Origin: Pseudomonas nunensis
GTDB taxonomy: Bacteria; Pseudomonadota; Gammaproteobacteria; Pseudomonadales; Pseudomonadaceae
Length of the DNA: 64,000 nucleotides
NCBI RefSeq assembly: GCF_024296925.1
Contig: NZ_CP101125.1
Coordinates: 374,501-438,500 of the forward strand
Reading direction: 5' to 3'
A program made the position numbers and the translations under genes. Within the stretch, counting starts at the first letter, position 1, and every line of letters starts with the position of its first letter. Below are positions 1 through 8,753 of this stretch, in pieces. The notes under the pieces are model-generated. The model was not told the DNA's origin, searched no databases, and saw only the letters and a list, made by a program, of their open reading frames with translations.

Positions 1-145
1 CGATGGCAAAAACCGACACAAAACCGCTACCGGCCTCATCCAGGTGAGTGAGCAGCAAAACTGTCCGGGTCAGAAAGAAAATCACCAGCCAGACGCTGGT
101 GACAAGCAGCAGAAAGCGCATAGGCGCAGTCTTGAAGAAGTCCAT
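1..145 (-). CDS. Sulfatase / LTA-synthase-family membrane protein, N-terminal fragment
   Basis: Partial gene running off the left edge; only the first 48 residues are seen. They begin MDFFKTAPMRFLLLVTSVW and form a basic start followed by a hydrophobic membrane segment (about residues 10-33). This resembles the start of Pseudomonas alkaline-phosphatase-superfamily sulfatases (LTA synthase family), which carry several N-terminal helices and a periplasmic catalytic domain, but no catalytic residue lies in the window. The ATG is preceded by AAGGAA at good spacing. The gene is divergent from colR, so the roughly 200 bases between them must hold both promoters. The family call rests on memory of this neighbourhood and on the N-terminus only. 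Confidence 0.55.
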   Translation of the reverse strand, partial: MDFFKTAPMRFLLLVTSVWLVIFFLTRTVLLLTHLDEAGSGFVSVFAI

Positions 146-347
146 TGGCTACATTCCTTATATCAATGGCGCGGGATTTTGAGCCGACCACTGTAGTCAG
201 GTTGTGAACCGATAGTGAAAAACTTGTTAACTCGGTCAATTGGTTGAACGAATGGATGGATGCGCTCTTCAGGCCTAGCCGTGCGCTCAGCTTGGCCGTA
301 AGCTGCGCGAGCCGAAGATGGCCGTTACTGTGTACGGAGGAGTGCCC

Positions 348-1031
348 ATGCGAATTTTATTGGTTGAAGACAACCGCGATATCCTCGCCAATCTGGCGGA
401 TTACCTGGGGCTTAAGGGTTACACCGTGGATTGCGCGCAGGACGGCTTGTCGGGATTGCACCTGGCGGCCACCGAGCATTACGACCTGATTGTGCTCGAC
501 ATCATGCTGCCCGGCATCGACGGCTACACCCTGTGCAAACGCCTGCGTGAAGACGCCCGCCGTGATACGCCGGTGATCATGCTGACGGCCCGGGATCAAC
601 TGGATGACCGGCTTCAGGGCTTCAAGTCCGGCGCCGATGATTACCTGATCAAGCCGTTTGCGTTGTCCGAACTGGCCGCGCGTATCGAAGCGGTGATGCG
701 TCGTGCCCAGGGCGGCGGTCGGCGTGCGCTGCAGGTCGGCGACTTGAGTTACGACCTCGATACCCTGGAAGTGACTCGCGAAGGCCGTTTGCTCAAGCTC
801 AACCCGGTCGGCCTGAAATTGCTGGCGGTGCTGATGCAGAAAAGCCCCCACGTGCTGCGCCGCGAGATCCTCGAAGAAGCCTTGTGGGGCGATGATTGCC
901 CGGACAGCGACAGCCTGCGCAGCCACGTTCACCAACTGCGCCAGGTGATCGACAAGCCTTTCGCCAAGCCTTTGCTGCAAACCGTGCACGGTGTGGGTTA
1001 TCGCTTGGCCGAGGGCCGAGATGGAGTTTAA
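348..1031 (+). CDS. colR: ColR, OmpR-family response regulator
   Basis: A 227-residue response regulator. Residues 1-120 are a receiver domain with the acidic pocket at E7/D8, phospho-acceptor D51 (VLDIMLPG) and conserved K at about 103 (IKPF). Residues 130-220 are an OmpR/PhoB winged helix. The start at 348 is chosen because GGAGG lies 7 bases upstream and the protein then begins MRILLVEDN; the in-frame ATG at 318 lacks such a site. It overlaps colS by 11 bases. In Pseudomonas, ColR with ColS controls outer-membrane and LPS-modifying genes and protects against excess zinc and iron. The identification is supported by the downstream methyltransferase and LPS-kinase-family genes, the known neighbours of colRS. 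Confidence 0.93.
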   Translation: MRILLVEDNRDILANLADYLGLKGYTVDCAQDGLSGLHLAATEHYDLIVLDIMLPGIDGYTLCKRLREDARRDTPVIMLTARDQLDDRLQGFKSGADDYLIKPFALSELAARIEAVMRRAQGGGRRALQVGDLSYDLDTLEVTREGRLLKLNPVGLKLLAVLMQKSPHVLRREILEEALWGDDCPDSDSLRSHVHQLRQVIDKPFAKPLLQTVHGVGYRLAEGRDGV

Positions 1032-2301
1032 GCAGAGCCTCGCTCAACGGATCATCATCGCCTTTGCGCTGATGAGCGCACTGGTGGCAGGGGCCTTCGC
1101 CATGGGTATCGTGGCGACCGTGCACCTGGTGGAAGAGAAGCTGATTTCGGCAGGCCTGGGCGGTGACTTGCAACGCCTGCTGCTGATGGACAGCGTCACG
1201 GACTGGAGCCATCGCCCGGAACCGGATCAGCTGTTTTATTTCAGCGGCGGGCCCGGGGACTTCGAGTTGCCCAAGGATCTGCGTCATCTGGATTCCGGTT
1301 TCCACGAAGTGTTTCGCGAAAATCTGTCCTACCACGCGATGGTCGAAATCGTCGATGGTCGGCGCTACGTGCTGTTGCAGGATCAGAGCGATTTCGAAGA
1401 GCGTGAGCGCGTGCTGTTTGCCGTGGTGCTGGTGGGCTTCGTGCTGAGCCTGGCATTGGCAGTATTTCTCGGCTGGATCCTGGCGCGCAAAGTCATGGCG
1501 CCTGTGGTGCGACTGGCCCGTCAGGTGCGGCATCGCGATCAGTTATTGGGTTTGGCGCCGCCACTGGCGCCGGATTATGCGGCTGACGAAGTGGGCGAAC
1601 TGGCGGTGGCCTTCGACGCCACCCTTGGCCGTTTGCGCCAGGCGTTGACCCGTGAACGTCTGTTCACCAGTGACGTCAGCCATGAATTGCGCACGCCGCT
1701 GATGGTGCTGGCCAGCTCCTGCGAGTTGCTGCTGGAAAACCCTGGCATCGACCAGCGCGGTCGGGCCCAGGTCGAGCGTATCGCCCGGGCCTGTGAGGAA
1801 ATGCGCGAACTGGTACAGACCTTCCTGATGCTCGCCCGCGCCCAGCGTGAAGACGCCAGCATGTCGCCACAGCAGACCATCAGCCAAGTCGCCGACGGGC
1901 TGCTCAGTCTTTGGCGCGAGCCGATCGAGTACAAGGGCCTGGCGCTGAATTTCGAGCCGGGCATTCCATCGAACAACCGCTACAACGCAACCCTGCTGCA
2001 TGCGGTGATGGGCAACTTGCTGCGCAATGCGCTGCACTACACTGAAATCGGCTTTATCCGCCTGACACTGACCGACACCGGGTTTATGGTCGAGGACAGC
2101 GGTGTCGGCATCCCCGAGGAGAAACGCGAGGCGATGTTCGAGCCTTTCGTGCGGGGCAGCGAGAAGCGCGGCGAAGGTCTGGGGCTGGGGCTGTCACTGG
2201 TGCAGCGGATCTGCGAGAACCAGGGCTGGACCGTCAGCCTCACTACCATGGAGCCCAATGGCTGCCGCTTTGAGGTGGAGTTGGGTAAGCCTCGGGTCTG
2301 A
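1021..2301 (+). CDS. colS: ColS, zinc/iron-sensing histidine kinase
   Basis: A 426-residue inner-membrane sensor kinase, partner of ColR. It has a TM helix at about 10-35, a periplasmic sensor at about 36-132, a second TM at about 133-155, HAMP, a HisKA domain with phospho-acceptor H221 (SHELRTPL) and an HATPase domain (N-box near NLLRNALHY, GEGLGLGLSL). The periplasmic metal ligands reported for P. putida ColS, including the ExxE motif, appear at matching positions here: H35, E38, H95, E96, H105, E126 and E129. The start ATG lies inside the end of colR, so translation is probably coupled. A hairpin terminator follows the stop. Confidence 0.92.
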   Translation: MEFKQSLAQRIIIAFALMSALVAGAFAMGIVATVHLVEEKLISAGLGGDLQRLLLMDSVTDWSHRPEPDQLFYFSGGPGDFELPKDLRHLDSGFHEVFRENLSYHAMVEIVDGRRYVLLQDQSDFEERERVLFAVVLVGFVLSLALAVFLGWILARKVMAPVVRLARQVRHRDQLLGLAPPLAPDYAADEVGELAVAFDATLGRLRQALTRERLFTSDVSHELRTPLMVLASSCELLLENPGIDQRGRAQVERIARACEEMRELVQTFLMLARAQREDASMSPQQTISQVADGLLSLWREPIEYKGLALNFEPGIPSNNRYNATLLHAVMGNLLRNALHYTEIGFIRLTLTDTGFMVEDSGVGIPEEKREAMFEPFVRGSEKRGEGLGLGLSLVQRICENQGWTVSLTTMEPNGCRFEVELGKPRV

Positions 2302-2308
2302 CAACGTA

Positions 2309-2342
2309 AAAAGATCGCAGCCTTCGATTCCTGCGATCTTTT
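2309..2342 (+). terminator. Rho-independent terminator after colS
   Basis: A 12-base perfect inverted repeat (AAAAGATCGCAG and its complement) around a 10-base loop, ending in a T-run. It lies just past the colS stop and separates colRS from the next operon. Confidence 0.75.
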
Positions 2343-2390
2343 CGTGGTGGCCCTGCGCTATTATCTGATCCCTGTAAAACGTTGAAATAC

Positions 2391-2420
2391 TTCACTGTTT
2401 TACTCAACGAAGTTTTCACA
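2391..2420 (+). promoter_or_regulatory. Candidate ColR-binding region upstream of the methyltransferase gene
   Basis: Two T-rich half-elements, TTCACTGTTTTAC and AAGTTTTCAC, lie in tandem about 70-95 bases before the methyltransferase start. The P. putida ColR motif, as I recall it, is a T-tract followed by C/G-A-C with an upstream YYNAS element, and both elements partly fit. In P. fluorescens the gene after colRS is a known ColR target. The match is by eye and imperfect. Confidence 0.3.
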
Positions 2421-2487
2421 AAGTCATGACCTGACGCTGACACGGCGCTACCTAACGTAGGTGTCATCAGCAATTCAGGAGACTTTG

Positions 2488-3159
2488 ATGATGGCAGGCC
2501 CGATCAAACTGGATTTTTCCGAGAAGTACGACGATCAACATGCGCAAAGATATTTGCGCAAGCATCAGGATGGTCTCGGCCGTCGATTGTCCCATTGGCG
2601 TGACGAACAGCTGGCCCGCAAGGCTCTGACCTTGGCGGGTGACCCTGGGCTGGTCCTCGATTTGCCATGCGGCGCGGGGCGTTTCTGGCCGTTACTGGCG
2701 CAAAAGCACAACCGTGTGATCATCGGAGCCGACAACTCCGAGTCGATGCTGAAGATCGCCACTCAGGCCCAACCCGCCGAAGTGGTGAAACGGGTACAAC
2801 CCTTGCACACTTCTGCATTCGACATTGCTTTACCTGATAACGCCGTCGACAGCATTTTCTGCATGCGTTTGCTCCATCACATCGGTGAAGCCGAGCATCG
2901 ACTGGCAATTTTGCGTGAGTTTGAGCGGGTCACCCGTGACAGCGTGATTCTTTCGCTGTGGGTGGACGGCAACTTCAAGGCCTGGAAACGCAAGCGCGCC
3001 GAGAAAAAACGCGGGCAGGAAGGTTACCAAAATCGATTTGTGTTACCGGCTGTTACGGTTGAAAAGGAATTCGAACAAGCGGGTTTCCGCATTCAGGAAC
3101 AACTGGACTTCATACCGCTCTATGCCATGTGGCGGGTTTACGTATTACGCAAGAGGTAA
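2488..3159 (+). CDS. Class I SAM-dependent methyltransferase of the ColRS regulon
   Basis: A 223-residue protein (222 from the second ATG). The SAM-binding fold is clear: motif I VLDLPCGAGRFWP near residues 60-72, then an acidic residue after strand 2 (IIGADNSE), DNAVDSIFCMRLLHH as motif II/III, and a C-terminal region rich in basic residues (KAWKRKRAEKKRG). The start at 2488 follows AGGAG by 6 bases. In P. fluorescens WCS365 the gene downstream of colRS, called orf222, encodes a methyltransferase whose operon depends on ColR and affects LPS and outer-membrane function. The gene after it starts 4 bases past this stop, so the two form an operon. The substrate is not visible from the sequence. 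Confidence 0.85.
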   Translation: MMAGPIKLDFSEKYDDQHAQRYLRKHQDGLGRRLSHWRDEQLARKALTLAGDPGLVLDLPCGAGRFWPLLAQKHNRVIIGADNSESMLKIATQAQPAEVVKRVQPLHTSAFDIALPDNAVDSIFCMRLLHHIGEAEHRLAILREFERVTRDSVILSLWVDGNFKAWKRKRAEKKRGQEGYQNRFVLPAVTVEKEFEQAGFRIQEQLDFIPLYAMWRVYVLRKR

Positions 3160-3163
3160 CAGG

Positions 3164-3877
3164 ATGGCAGTGCAATATGCAGCAGAAACGGAAGTCGCTC
3201 CTCAGGACCGCTTCGACTATTTCTGGAATCAGCGCGGTGAATGGGTAGAAGAACCCAACGTTCGTCGCGGTGGTGAAAGTGGCGTGCAGCGCGTCAGGAG
3301 CACCGACGGACAGCTGCTGTATGCAAAGCGTCAGACCGGGCATATCTATCGCAGCTGGCTGCACCCCTTCGGCCGGCCGACGGTGTTGCGCGAGCGTGAT
3401 GCGCTGATCGGTTTGACGGCGCTGGGTGTGCGGGTACCGGAAATGGTGTTCTGCGGCGCCCAACGTGACCCTGTCCATAAATGGCGTGCCTTGCTGGTCA
3501 CCAAGTCCCTGGACGGTTTCGAAGAAATCGAACACTGGTACGCGGGCGGCGGTCGCGAACGTCACGGCGAAGCGGTTCACGAGCGTGTCCTCAAGGAACT
3601 GGCCGAGAATCTGGCCCGCATGCACAAGGGCCGCTGGCAGCACAGCTGTATCTACATCAAGCACGTTTTCGTGCGGGTCGCCGGCGAAGGTGAGGCCGCC
3701 ACGGTGGAAGTGGCGTTGATCGATCTGGAGAAATGCCGCCAGCGTTTGACTGCCCAGCGCGCTGCCGCCCATGACATGAAGCAATTGCGTCGCCACTCGT
3801 CGTTCAGCGATACAGACTGGAAGAATCTGGTCTATTTTTATGAGACGGCGTTTGGCAGCGCTATCAAGGGTTTATAG
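3164..3877 (+). CDS. InaA/WaaP-family lipopolysaccharide kinase-like protein
   Basis: A 237-residue cytoplasmic protein of the lipopolysaccharide-kinase (Kdo/WaaP, InaA) family. Visible kinase-like features are an early basic substrate region (KRQTGHIYRSWLHP), a catalytic-loop-like stretch MHKGRWQHSCIYIKHVFV, and LIDLEK in the DFG position. The classical HRD-type aspartate of WaaP is not seen in the loop, which reads H-S-C-I-Y, so catalysis may differ from true WaaP. The start ATG follows AAGAGG and lies 4 bases after the methyltransferase stop. The neighbours suggest a role in modifying LPS core sugars under ColRS control. Confidence 0.8.
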   Translation: MAVQYAAETEVAPQDRFDYFWNQRGEWVEEPNVRRGGESGVQRVRSTDGQLLYAKRQTGHIYRSWLHPFGRPTVLRERDALIGLTALGVRVPEMVFCGAQRDPVHKWRALLVTKSLDGFEEIEHWYAGGGRERHGEAVHERVLKELAENLARMHKGRWQHSCIYIKHVFVRVAGEGEAATVEVALIDLEKCRQRLTAQRAAAHDMKQLRRHSSFSDTDWKNLVYFYETAFGSAIKGL

Positions 3878-3879
3878 CG

Positions 3880-4107
3880 ATGAAACTCGAAATTGCACGA
3901 GGTGTGTTTCTAATAGGAGCCTTGGCAGTTGCTTCATTGGCGGTGGCGGCTTGGGAGCAGCCCCGCACGCAAGTCCTCAGTGCAGTGAACGGTGACGCTC
4001 ACTGCCCGTTGCCACGGGTTGCCAAAGCAACCGTGGCGACACAACCTGATCATGACTTGTTGCTGTTCATGTTCGGACTATCACAAGGATTGAGGCCGCA
4101 AAGTTGA
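3880..4107 (+). CDS. Small exported protein of unknown function
   Basis: A 75-residue protein starting 2 bases after the LPS-kinase-like gene, so probably the last gene of the ColR-regulated operon. Residues 1-24 form a signal peptide (LIGALAVASLAVAA, likely cut near AWE). The mature part of about 50 residues has one cysteine and no recognised domain. A strong terminator follows 20 bases downstream, which supports this as a real operon end. I do not recognise the function. Confidence 0.65.
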   Translation: MKLEIARGVFLIGALAVASLAVAAWEQPRTQVLSAVNGDAHCPLPRVAKATVATQPDHDLLLFMFGLSQGLRPQS

Positions 4108-4127
4108 ACAGATTGAAGCCAAAATAA

Positions 4128-4157
4128 AAGGCCTCGCAGATGCGGGGTCTTTTTTTT
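4128..4157 (+). terminator. Rho-independent terminator of the ColR-target operon
   Basis: A 10-pair stem (AAGGCCTCGC against GCGGGGTCTT, with G-U pairs), the tetraloop AGAT, then a run of eight T. Confidence 0.85.
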
Positions 4158-4186
4158 GCCTGATGTTCAGCAACAACACCAAACCC

Positions 4187-4278
4187 CTGTGGGAGCGGGC
4201 TTGCTCGCGAAGGGGCCCTGTCAGTCAGCATCTTCGCTGAATGACACACCGCTTTCGCGAGCAGGCTCGCTCCCACAA
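4187..4278. repeat. REP pair (BIME)
   Basis: Two inverted copies of the Pseudomonas REP core GTGGGAGCGGGCTTGCTCGC flank about 40 bases. The pair lies between two converging gene ends (the ColR operon and mexW). Confidence 0.9.
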
Positions 4279-4293
4279 GGAGATTAGCGTGCA

Positions 4294-7200
4294 TCAGGGT
4301 TTATCGGGTTTGGCCAGTAGCGTGTAGATGCACGGCAACACGAACAAGGTAAACAACGTCCCGATCGACATCCCAGTGGCGATCACCGTGCCGATGTCGA
4401 ACCGGCTGACCGCACCCGCACCCGTCGCCAGAATCAGCGGCACCATGCCAAACACCATGGCTGCGGTGGTCATCAATACCGGCCGCAAGCGGATGGCCGC
4501 CGCTTCTTCCACGGCTTCCCGGGGCGTCAAACCCTTTTCCTTGCGCAGTTTATTGGCGAACTCGACGATCAGGATCCCGTGTTTGCTGATCAGCCCGATC
4601 AGCGTCACTAGCCCGACCTGGGTGTAGATATTCATGCTCGACCAACCGAGGAACAGCGGAATCAATGCGCCACAGATCGACAGCGGCACGGTGACCAGGA
4701 TCACCAGCGGGTCGCGGAAGCTTTCGAATTGCGCCGCCAGTACCAGGAAAATGATCGCCAACGCCAAGGCAAACGTGACCCACAGCGCGCTGCCTTCCTG
4801 AACGAATTGTCGCGATGTGCCACCGTAGTCAAAGGCAAAACCCGCCGGAGCTTCTTCCTGGGCGATCTGGCGCACGACTTCGATGGCCTCGCCCATGCTC
4901 ACCAGCGGGAACCCGGTCACAGCCGCCGCGTTGAGTTGCTGGAACTGGTTCAACTGCCGTGGTCGTGCCCGGTCGGTGACGGTGATCAGGGTCGACAGGG
5001 GCAGCAGTTCGCCAGCGGTGTTCTTGACGTAGTAGTTGTTCAGCCAGTCGGGGTTATCCCGGTACGCCCGCTCAACCTGGGCGATGACCTTATAGCTGCG
5101 CCCTTCAATGGTGAACCGGTTGATCTCCGCCTCACCCAGCAGCGTCGCCAGCGTGCCGCCGAGGTCCTGCATCGACACACCCATCTGCGCCGCTTTGGCG
5201 CGGTCGATATCCACCACGACTTCCGGTTTGTCGAACGCCAGGTCGATATCGACGAAGGCGAATTTGCCGGACTCCAGCGCGCGCTTTTTCACCCGGTCCG
5301 CGACGTCCAGCAGCGATGCGTAATCGTTGGCGGTATTGATGATGAACTGGAACGGCAAGCCTTCACCGGTGCCCGGCAAGGACGGCAGGTTGAAGCCGAA
5401 GATCTGCAAACCGGGAATGTTCCCCAGCCTGGCCTGGACCTCGGGCAGGATCTGCATTTGCGTGCGGCTGCGCTCGTTCCACGGTTTGAGCAGGAAACCG
5501 CCGATACCCGATTGCACGCCGTTGAAACCGTTGATCTGGAACGAGGAGTAGTACTCGGGAAACTCCTTGAAGATCTGGATGAACTCGTCGGTGTAGGCAT
5601 TCAGGTAATCGAGGTTGGTCGGCTGCGGCGCGTTGGCCATCATGAAAATGATGCCCTGGTCTTCGTCAGGCGCCAGTTCCGACTTGGCGAACTTGAGAAA
5701 CACCGGGATCAGGCACAGCACGATCACCGCGAACACCAGCACCACCGGCCGGGTATTGAGCGTGCCGTGGAGCATGCTCTGGTAGCGGCGCTTGAGGCTT
5801 TCGAAAATCAGGTCCAGGCGATGGGCGAGGCCACTGGGGTTTTGATCGTGGCGCAGCAAAAAGGCGCACATCATCGGCGACAGGGTCAGGGCGACAATGC
5901 CCGAGATCACCACCGCCCCGGCCAGCGTCAGGGCAAACTCCTTGAACAACGCCCCGGTGAGCCCGGTGAGGAAACCAATCGGCGCATACACCGCCGCCAG
6001 GGTGATGGTCATGGACACCACCGGCATGGCGATTTCCCGGGCGCCTTCAAGGGCCGCGTCCAGCGGTGTCTTGCCTTCCTCGATGTGCCGGTGAATGTTT
6101 TCCACCACCACGATCGCATCGTCCACCACCAGCCCGATGGCCAGCACCATCGCCAGCAGGGTCAGCAGGTTGATCGAATAGCCCATCATCTGCATGAAGA
6201 ACATCACGCCGATCATCGACAGCGGGATGGTCACCACCGGGATCACCACCGAGCGCAGGGCGCCGAGGAACAGGAACACCACGACAATCACGATCAGCAC
6301 CGCTTCGAACAGGGTCTTGATCACCTCGTTGATCGAGGCCTGGATAAACAGCGTGGCGTCGTAGGCGATTTCGCTTTTCAGGTTGGGCGGCAACTGGGCT
6401 TCCAGCTCCGGCATGATCTTGCGCACTTCCCTGATCACGTCCAGCGGGTTGGCGCCGGGTGTTGCCTTGATGCCGATGTACACCGATGGCGTGCCACCGA
6501 AGGAACTGATGGCGTTGTAGTTTTCAGCGCCCATCTCGACTCGCGCCACATCGCTGAGCAATACGCGGCTGTCACCCGACACCTTGAGCGGAATCGCGGC
6601 GAAAGCTTCGGCAGATTTGAGTTCGGTGTTGGCATTGATGCTGGTGACCACGTACTCGCCTTTCACTTCGCCGGCCGCGGACAGGAAGTTGTACTGGCGC
6701 ACCGCGTTGGTCACGTCACTGGCGCTCAAGCCAAAACCGGCGAGTTTCACCGGGTCGAGCCACAGGCGCATGGCAAACACCTGGTTGCCGAGAATCTCGG
6801 CTTCGGCCATGCCCGGCAATGTCGCCAGTTTTGGCTGGATGACCCGGGACAGGTAGTCGGTGATCTGCGGGTTGTTCAGCTCCTTGCTGAAGAAGCTGAT
6901 GTACATCAGCGCCGAGGCGTCGGCGGCTTCCTTGCTCAGCACCGGGTCTTCGGCGTCCTGGGGCAGCTTGTTCTTGACCTCGTTGGCCTTGGCCAGCAGC
7001 TCGGTGAACAAGCGGTCGCTGTTGGAGCCGATGCGCGCGTAGATCGAGATTACCGAGAAGTTCTGGCGACTGACCGAGGTCATGTAGTCGATGCCCTCGG
7101 CACTCGCCAGGCTCTGCTGCATCGGTTGGGTGATGTAGCCCTGAATGGTTTCGGCGTTGGCCCCGGGGTAGGCGGTGGTCACCGTGATCAGGGCGTTTTC

Positions 7201-7320
7201 CATTTGCGGGTATTGGCGCAGGGGCAGCTTGCTCCAGGCCTGGAAGCCCAGCAGCACAATCAACAGGCTGACCACGGTGGCGAGCACCGGGCGGCGGATG
7301 AACGGATCGGTAAAAGCCAT
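4294..7320 (-). CDS. mexW: MexW-type RND multidrug efflux permease
   Basis: A 1008-residue inner-membrane proton-driven exporter of the HAE1 RND family. The first TM and start (MAFTDPFIRRPVLATVVSLL) are typical. The central block of TM2-TM6 carries the proton-relay motif GLVVDDAIVVVENIHRH, with D-D in TM4. There are two large periplasmic loops and a second TM bundle near the C-terminus (residues about 840-1005). AAGGA precedes the ATG. The gene lies 13 bases after the adaptor gene. MexW is chosen over other RND pumps because of the order colRS, RND, adaptor, DUF1513, imelysin, DUF1111, imelysin, which is that of PAO1 mexVW. No outer-membrane channel gene is present; MexVW is known to borrow OprM. 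Confidence 0.82.
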   Translation of the reverse strand: MAFTDPFIRRPVLATVVSLLIVLLGFQAWSKLPLRQYPQMENALITVTTAYPGANAETIQGYITQPMQQSLASAEGIDYMTSVSRQNFSVISIYARIGSNSDRLFTELLAKANEVKNKLPQDAEDPVLSKEAADASALMYISFFSKELNNPQITDYLSRVIQPKLATLPGMAEAEILGNQVFAMRLWLDPVKLAGFGLSASDVTNAVRQYNFLSAAGEVKGEYVVTSINANTELKSAEAFAAIPLKVSGDSRVLLSDVARVEMGAENYNAISSFGGTPSVYIGIKATPGANPLDVIREVRKIMPELEAQLPPNLKSEIAYDATLFIQASINEVIKTLFEAVLIVIVVVFLFLGALRSVVIPVVTIPLSMIGVMFFMQMMGYSINLLTLLAMVLAIGLVVDDAIVVVENIHRHIEEGKTPLDAALEGAREIAMPVVSMTITLAAVYAPIGFLTGLTGALFKEFALTLAGAVVISGIVALTLSPMMCAFLLRHDQNPSGLAHRLDLIFESLKRRYQSMLHGTLNTRPVVLVFAVIVLCLIPVFLKFAKSELAPDEDQGIIFMMANAPQPTNLDYLNAYTDEFIQIFKEFPEYYSSFQINGFNGVQSGIGGFLLKPWNERSRTQMQILPEVQARLGNIPGLQIFGFNLPSLPGTGEGLPFQFIINTANDYASLLDVADRVKKRALESGKFAFVDIDLAFDKPEVVVDIDRAKAAQMGVSMQDLGGTLATLLGEAEINRFTIEGRSYKVIAQVERAYRDNPDWLNNYYVKNTAGELLPLSTLITVTDRARPRQLNQFQQLNAAAVTGFPLVSMGEAIEVVRQIAQEEAPAGFAFDYGGTSRQFVQEGSALWVTFALALAIIFLVLAAQFESFRDPLVILVTVPLSICGALIPLFLGWSSMNIYTQVGLVTLIGLISKHGILIVEFANKLRKEKGLTPREAVEEAAAIRLRPVLMTTAAMVFGMVPLILATGAGAVSRFDIGTVIATGMSIGTLFTLFVLPCIYTLLAKPDKP

Positions 7321-7333
7321 GAGGATTCCTTGA

Positions 7334-8482
7334 TCAGTCAGTACGTGGCTGACTGTTCTTATCGGTCAGGGTCTTGTCGTCGCTGATGGCAATGTGTGCG
7401 CCGTTGTCCAGTTTGATCTGGCCGGCCGTGACCACTTGTTCGCCGCTCTGCACGCCTTTGTTGATCATCACCAGGCCATCACGGCGTTCGCCGGTTTCGA
7501 TGAAGCGTCGTTCGGCGATCAGGATCGGTTGGCCCTTGTCGTCTTTTTCGACACTGCCGTCCTCGGCTTTCTTCTGCCCGACCACGTACAGCGAGTTGCC
7601 GTAGAGGGTGTAGGTGATCGCGCTTTCCGGTACGACGATATGCTGTTGCGGGTCCGGCAGCATGACTTGCAGGCTGGCGAACATGCCCGGCAACAACTTG
7701 CCATCCGGATTCGCCAGCGTGGCGCGGACCAGGATGTTGCGGGTGCTGTTCTCGACCTTCGGGTTGATCGCGCTGATGGTGCCGGGGAATTTCTGCGTCG
7801 GGTAGGCCGAGACGATGACCTGCACGGGTTGGCCGAGAGCGATCTTGGGCACCGATTGCTCGGGCAGGAAGAAGTCGACATAGAGGCTGCTGAGGTCTTG
7901 CAGGGTCGCGATCATCGTGCCGCTGGCGAGGTAGTCGCCGACGTCCACCTGACGAATGCCGATGGTGCCGCTGAAGGGCGCGAGGATGCGTTTCTTCGCC
8001 AGGGACGCCTTGAGCTGATTGACCGTAGCCTTGTTCTTTTGCAGTTGCGCCGAAAGCCGGTCGTACTCGCCTTTGGAGATCGCCCGACTGTCGACCAATT
8101 GACTGCCGCGACCGAAATCCAGCTGCGCCAGACCAAGGTCAGCCTGGGCGGTTTCGAGCAGGGCGCTTTCGACGGCGCTGTCCAGTTGCAGCAGCGGTTG
8201 TCCGGCCTTGACCTTCTGCCCCGACTCGAACATCAGGTCCTTGACCGTGCCCGAAATCTCCAGGCTCAGGTTCACCCCTTGCAACGCCTTGAGCGTGCCA
8301 ACGGTGGGCAAGCGCATTTGCCACGGCTGTTCGGAAGCCGTGGCCACGGCCACGCTGATGGGCGGTTTCGGCTTGGAAAAACCCTGGATCATCGTGTAAA
8401 TCGAAAAGGCCTTGTAACCGCCCAGGGCCAGCACGATCAGCAACACAACACCCAACATGATCAGCATGCGGCGACGCAGCAT
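7334..8482 (-). CDS. mexV: MexV-type periplasmic adaptor (membrane fusion protein)
   Basis: A 382-residue RND adaptor. An N-terminal TM anchor (MLIMLGVVLLIVLALGGY) replaces the lipobox. It is followed by a barrel-sandwich half (LSLEISGTVKDLMFESGQKVKAG), an alpha-hairpin (about 105-165), the second lipoyl half (ILAPFSGTIGIRQVDVGDY) and beta-barrel and membrane-proximal domains. The start at 8482 follows AAGGAAG; upstream in-frame codons run into a low-complexity leader with no ribosome site. It links the RND permease to an outer-membrane channel, probably an OprM homologue encoded elsewhere. It is transcribed first in the mexVW pair. Confidence 0.85.
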   Translation of the reverse strand: MLRRRMLIMLGVVLLIVLALGGYKAFSIYTMIQGFSKPKPPISVAVATASEQPWQMRLPTVGTLKALQGVNLSLEISGTVKDLMFESGQKVKAGQPLLQLDSAVESALLETAQADLGLAQLDFGRGSQLVDSRAISKGEYDRLSAQLQKNKATVNQLKASLAKKRILAPFSGTIGIRQVDVGDYLASGTMIATLQDLSSLYVDFFLPEQSVPKIALGQPVQVIVSAYPTQKFPGTISAINPKVENSTRNILVRATLANPDGKLLPGMFASLQVMLPDPQQHIVVPESAITYTLYGNSLYVVGQKKAEDGSVEKDDKGQPILIAERRFIETGERRDGLVMINKGVQSGEQVVTAGQIKLDNGAHIAISDDKTLTDKNSQPRTD

Positions 8483-8593
8483 ATTTCCACTTCCTTGGAG
8501 AAAATCAGGCGAGACAGGCGGGAACATTACTCCGAGTGGGAAGGGGAATCCAACTGCCACTTATTACAGATAGTAATACGGCGTACACAAAAC

Positions 8594-8729
8594 CTGTGGC
8601 GAGGGGGCTTGCCCCCGTTCGGCTGCGAAGCAGTCGTCAAACCATTGCACGCGGTGTGCCTGTGACACCGCAATCGCAAGTTTTGGGGACGCTTCGCGGC
8701 CCAACGGGGGCAAGCCCCCTCGCCACAGG
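8594..8729. repeat. Long inverted repeat, family B (GTGGCGAGGGGGCTTGCC)
   Basis: Arms starting TGTGGCGAGGGGGCTTGCC and ending in the complement, followed inward by CGGCTGCGAAGC-type sequence. Similar elements lie at 22.9, 30.6 and 45.2 kb. This one fills the gap before mexV on the + side. Confidence 0.85.
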
Positions 8730-8753
8730 TTGAGTCCAACACTTAGGGGGGAA

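Noticed and set aside
4729..7386. An 885-codon open frame on the + strand
   Set aside because: It is the exact antisense of mexW, has His/Gln/Arg-rich composition without any domain, and exists only because of GC-rich codon bias.
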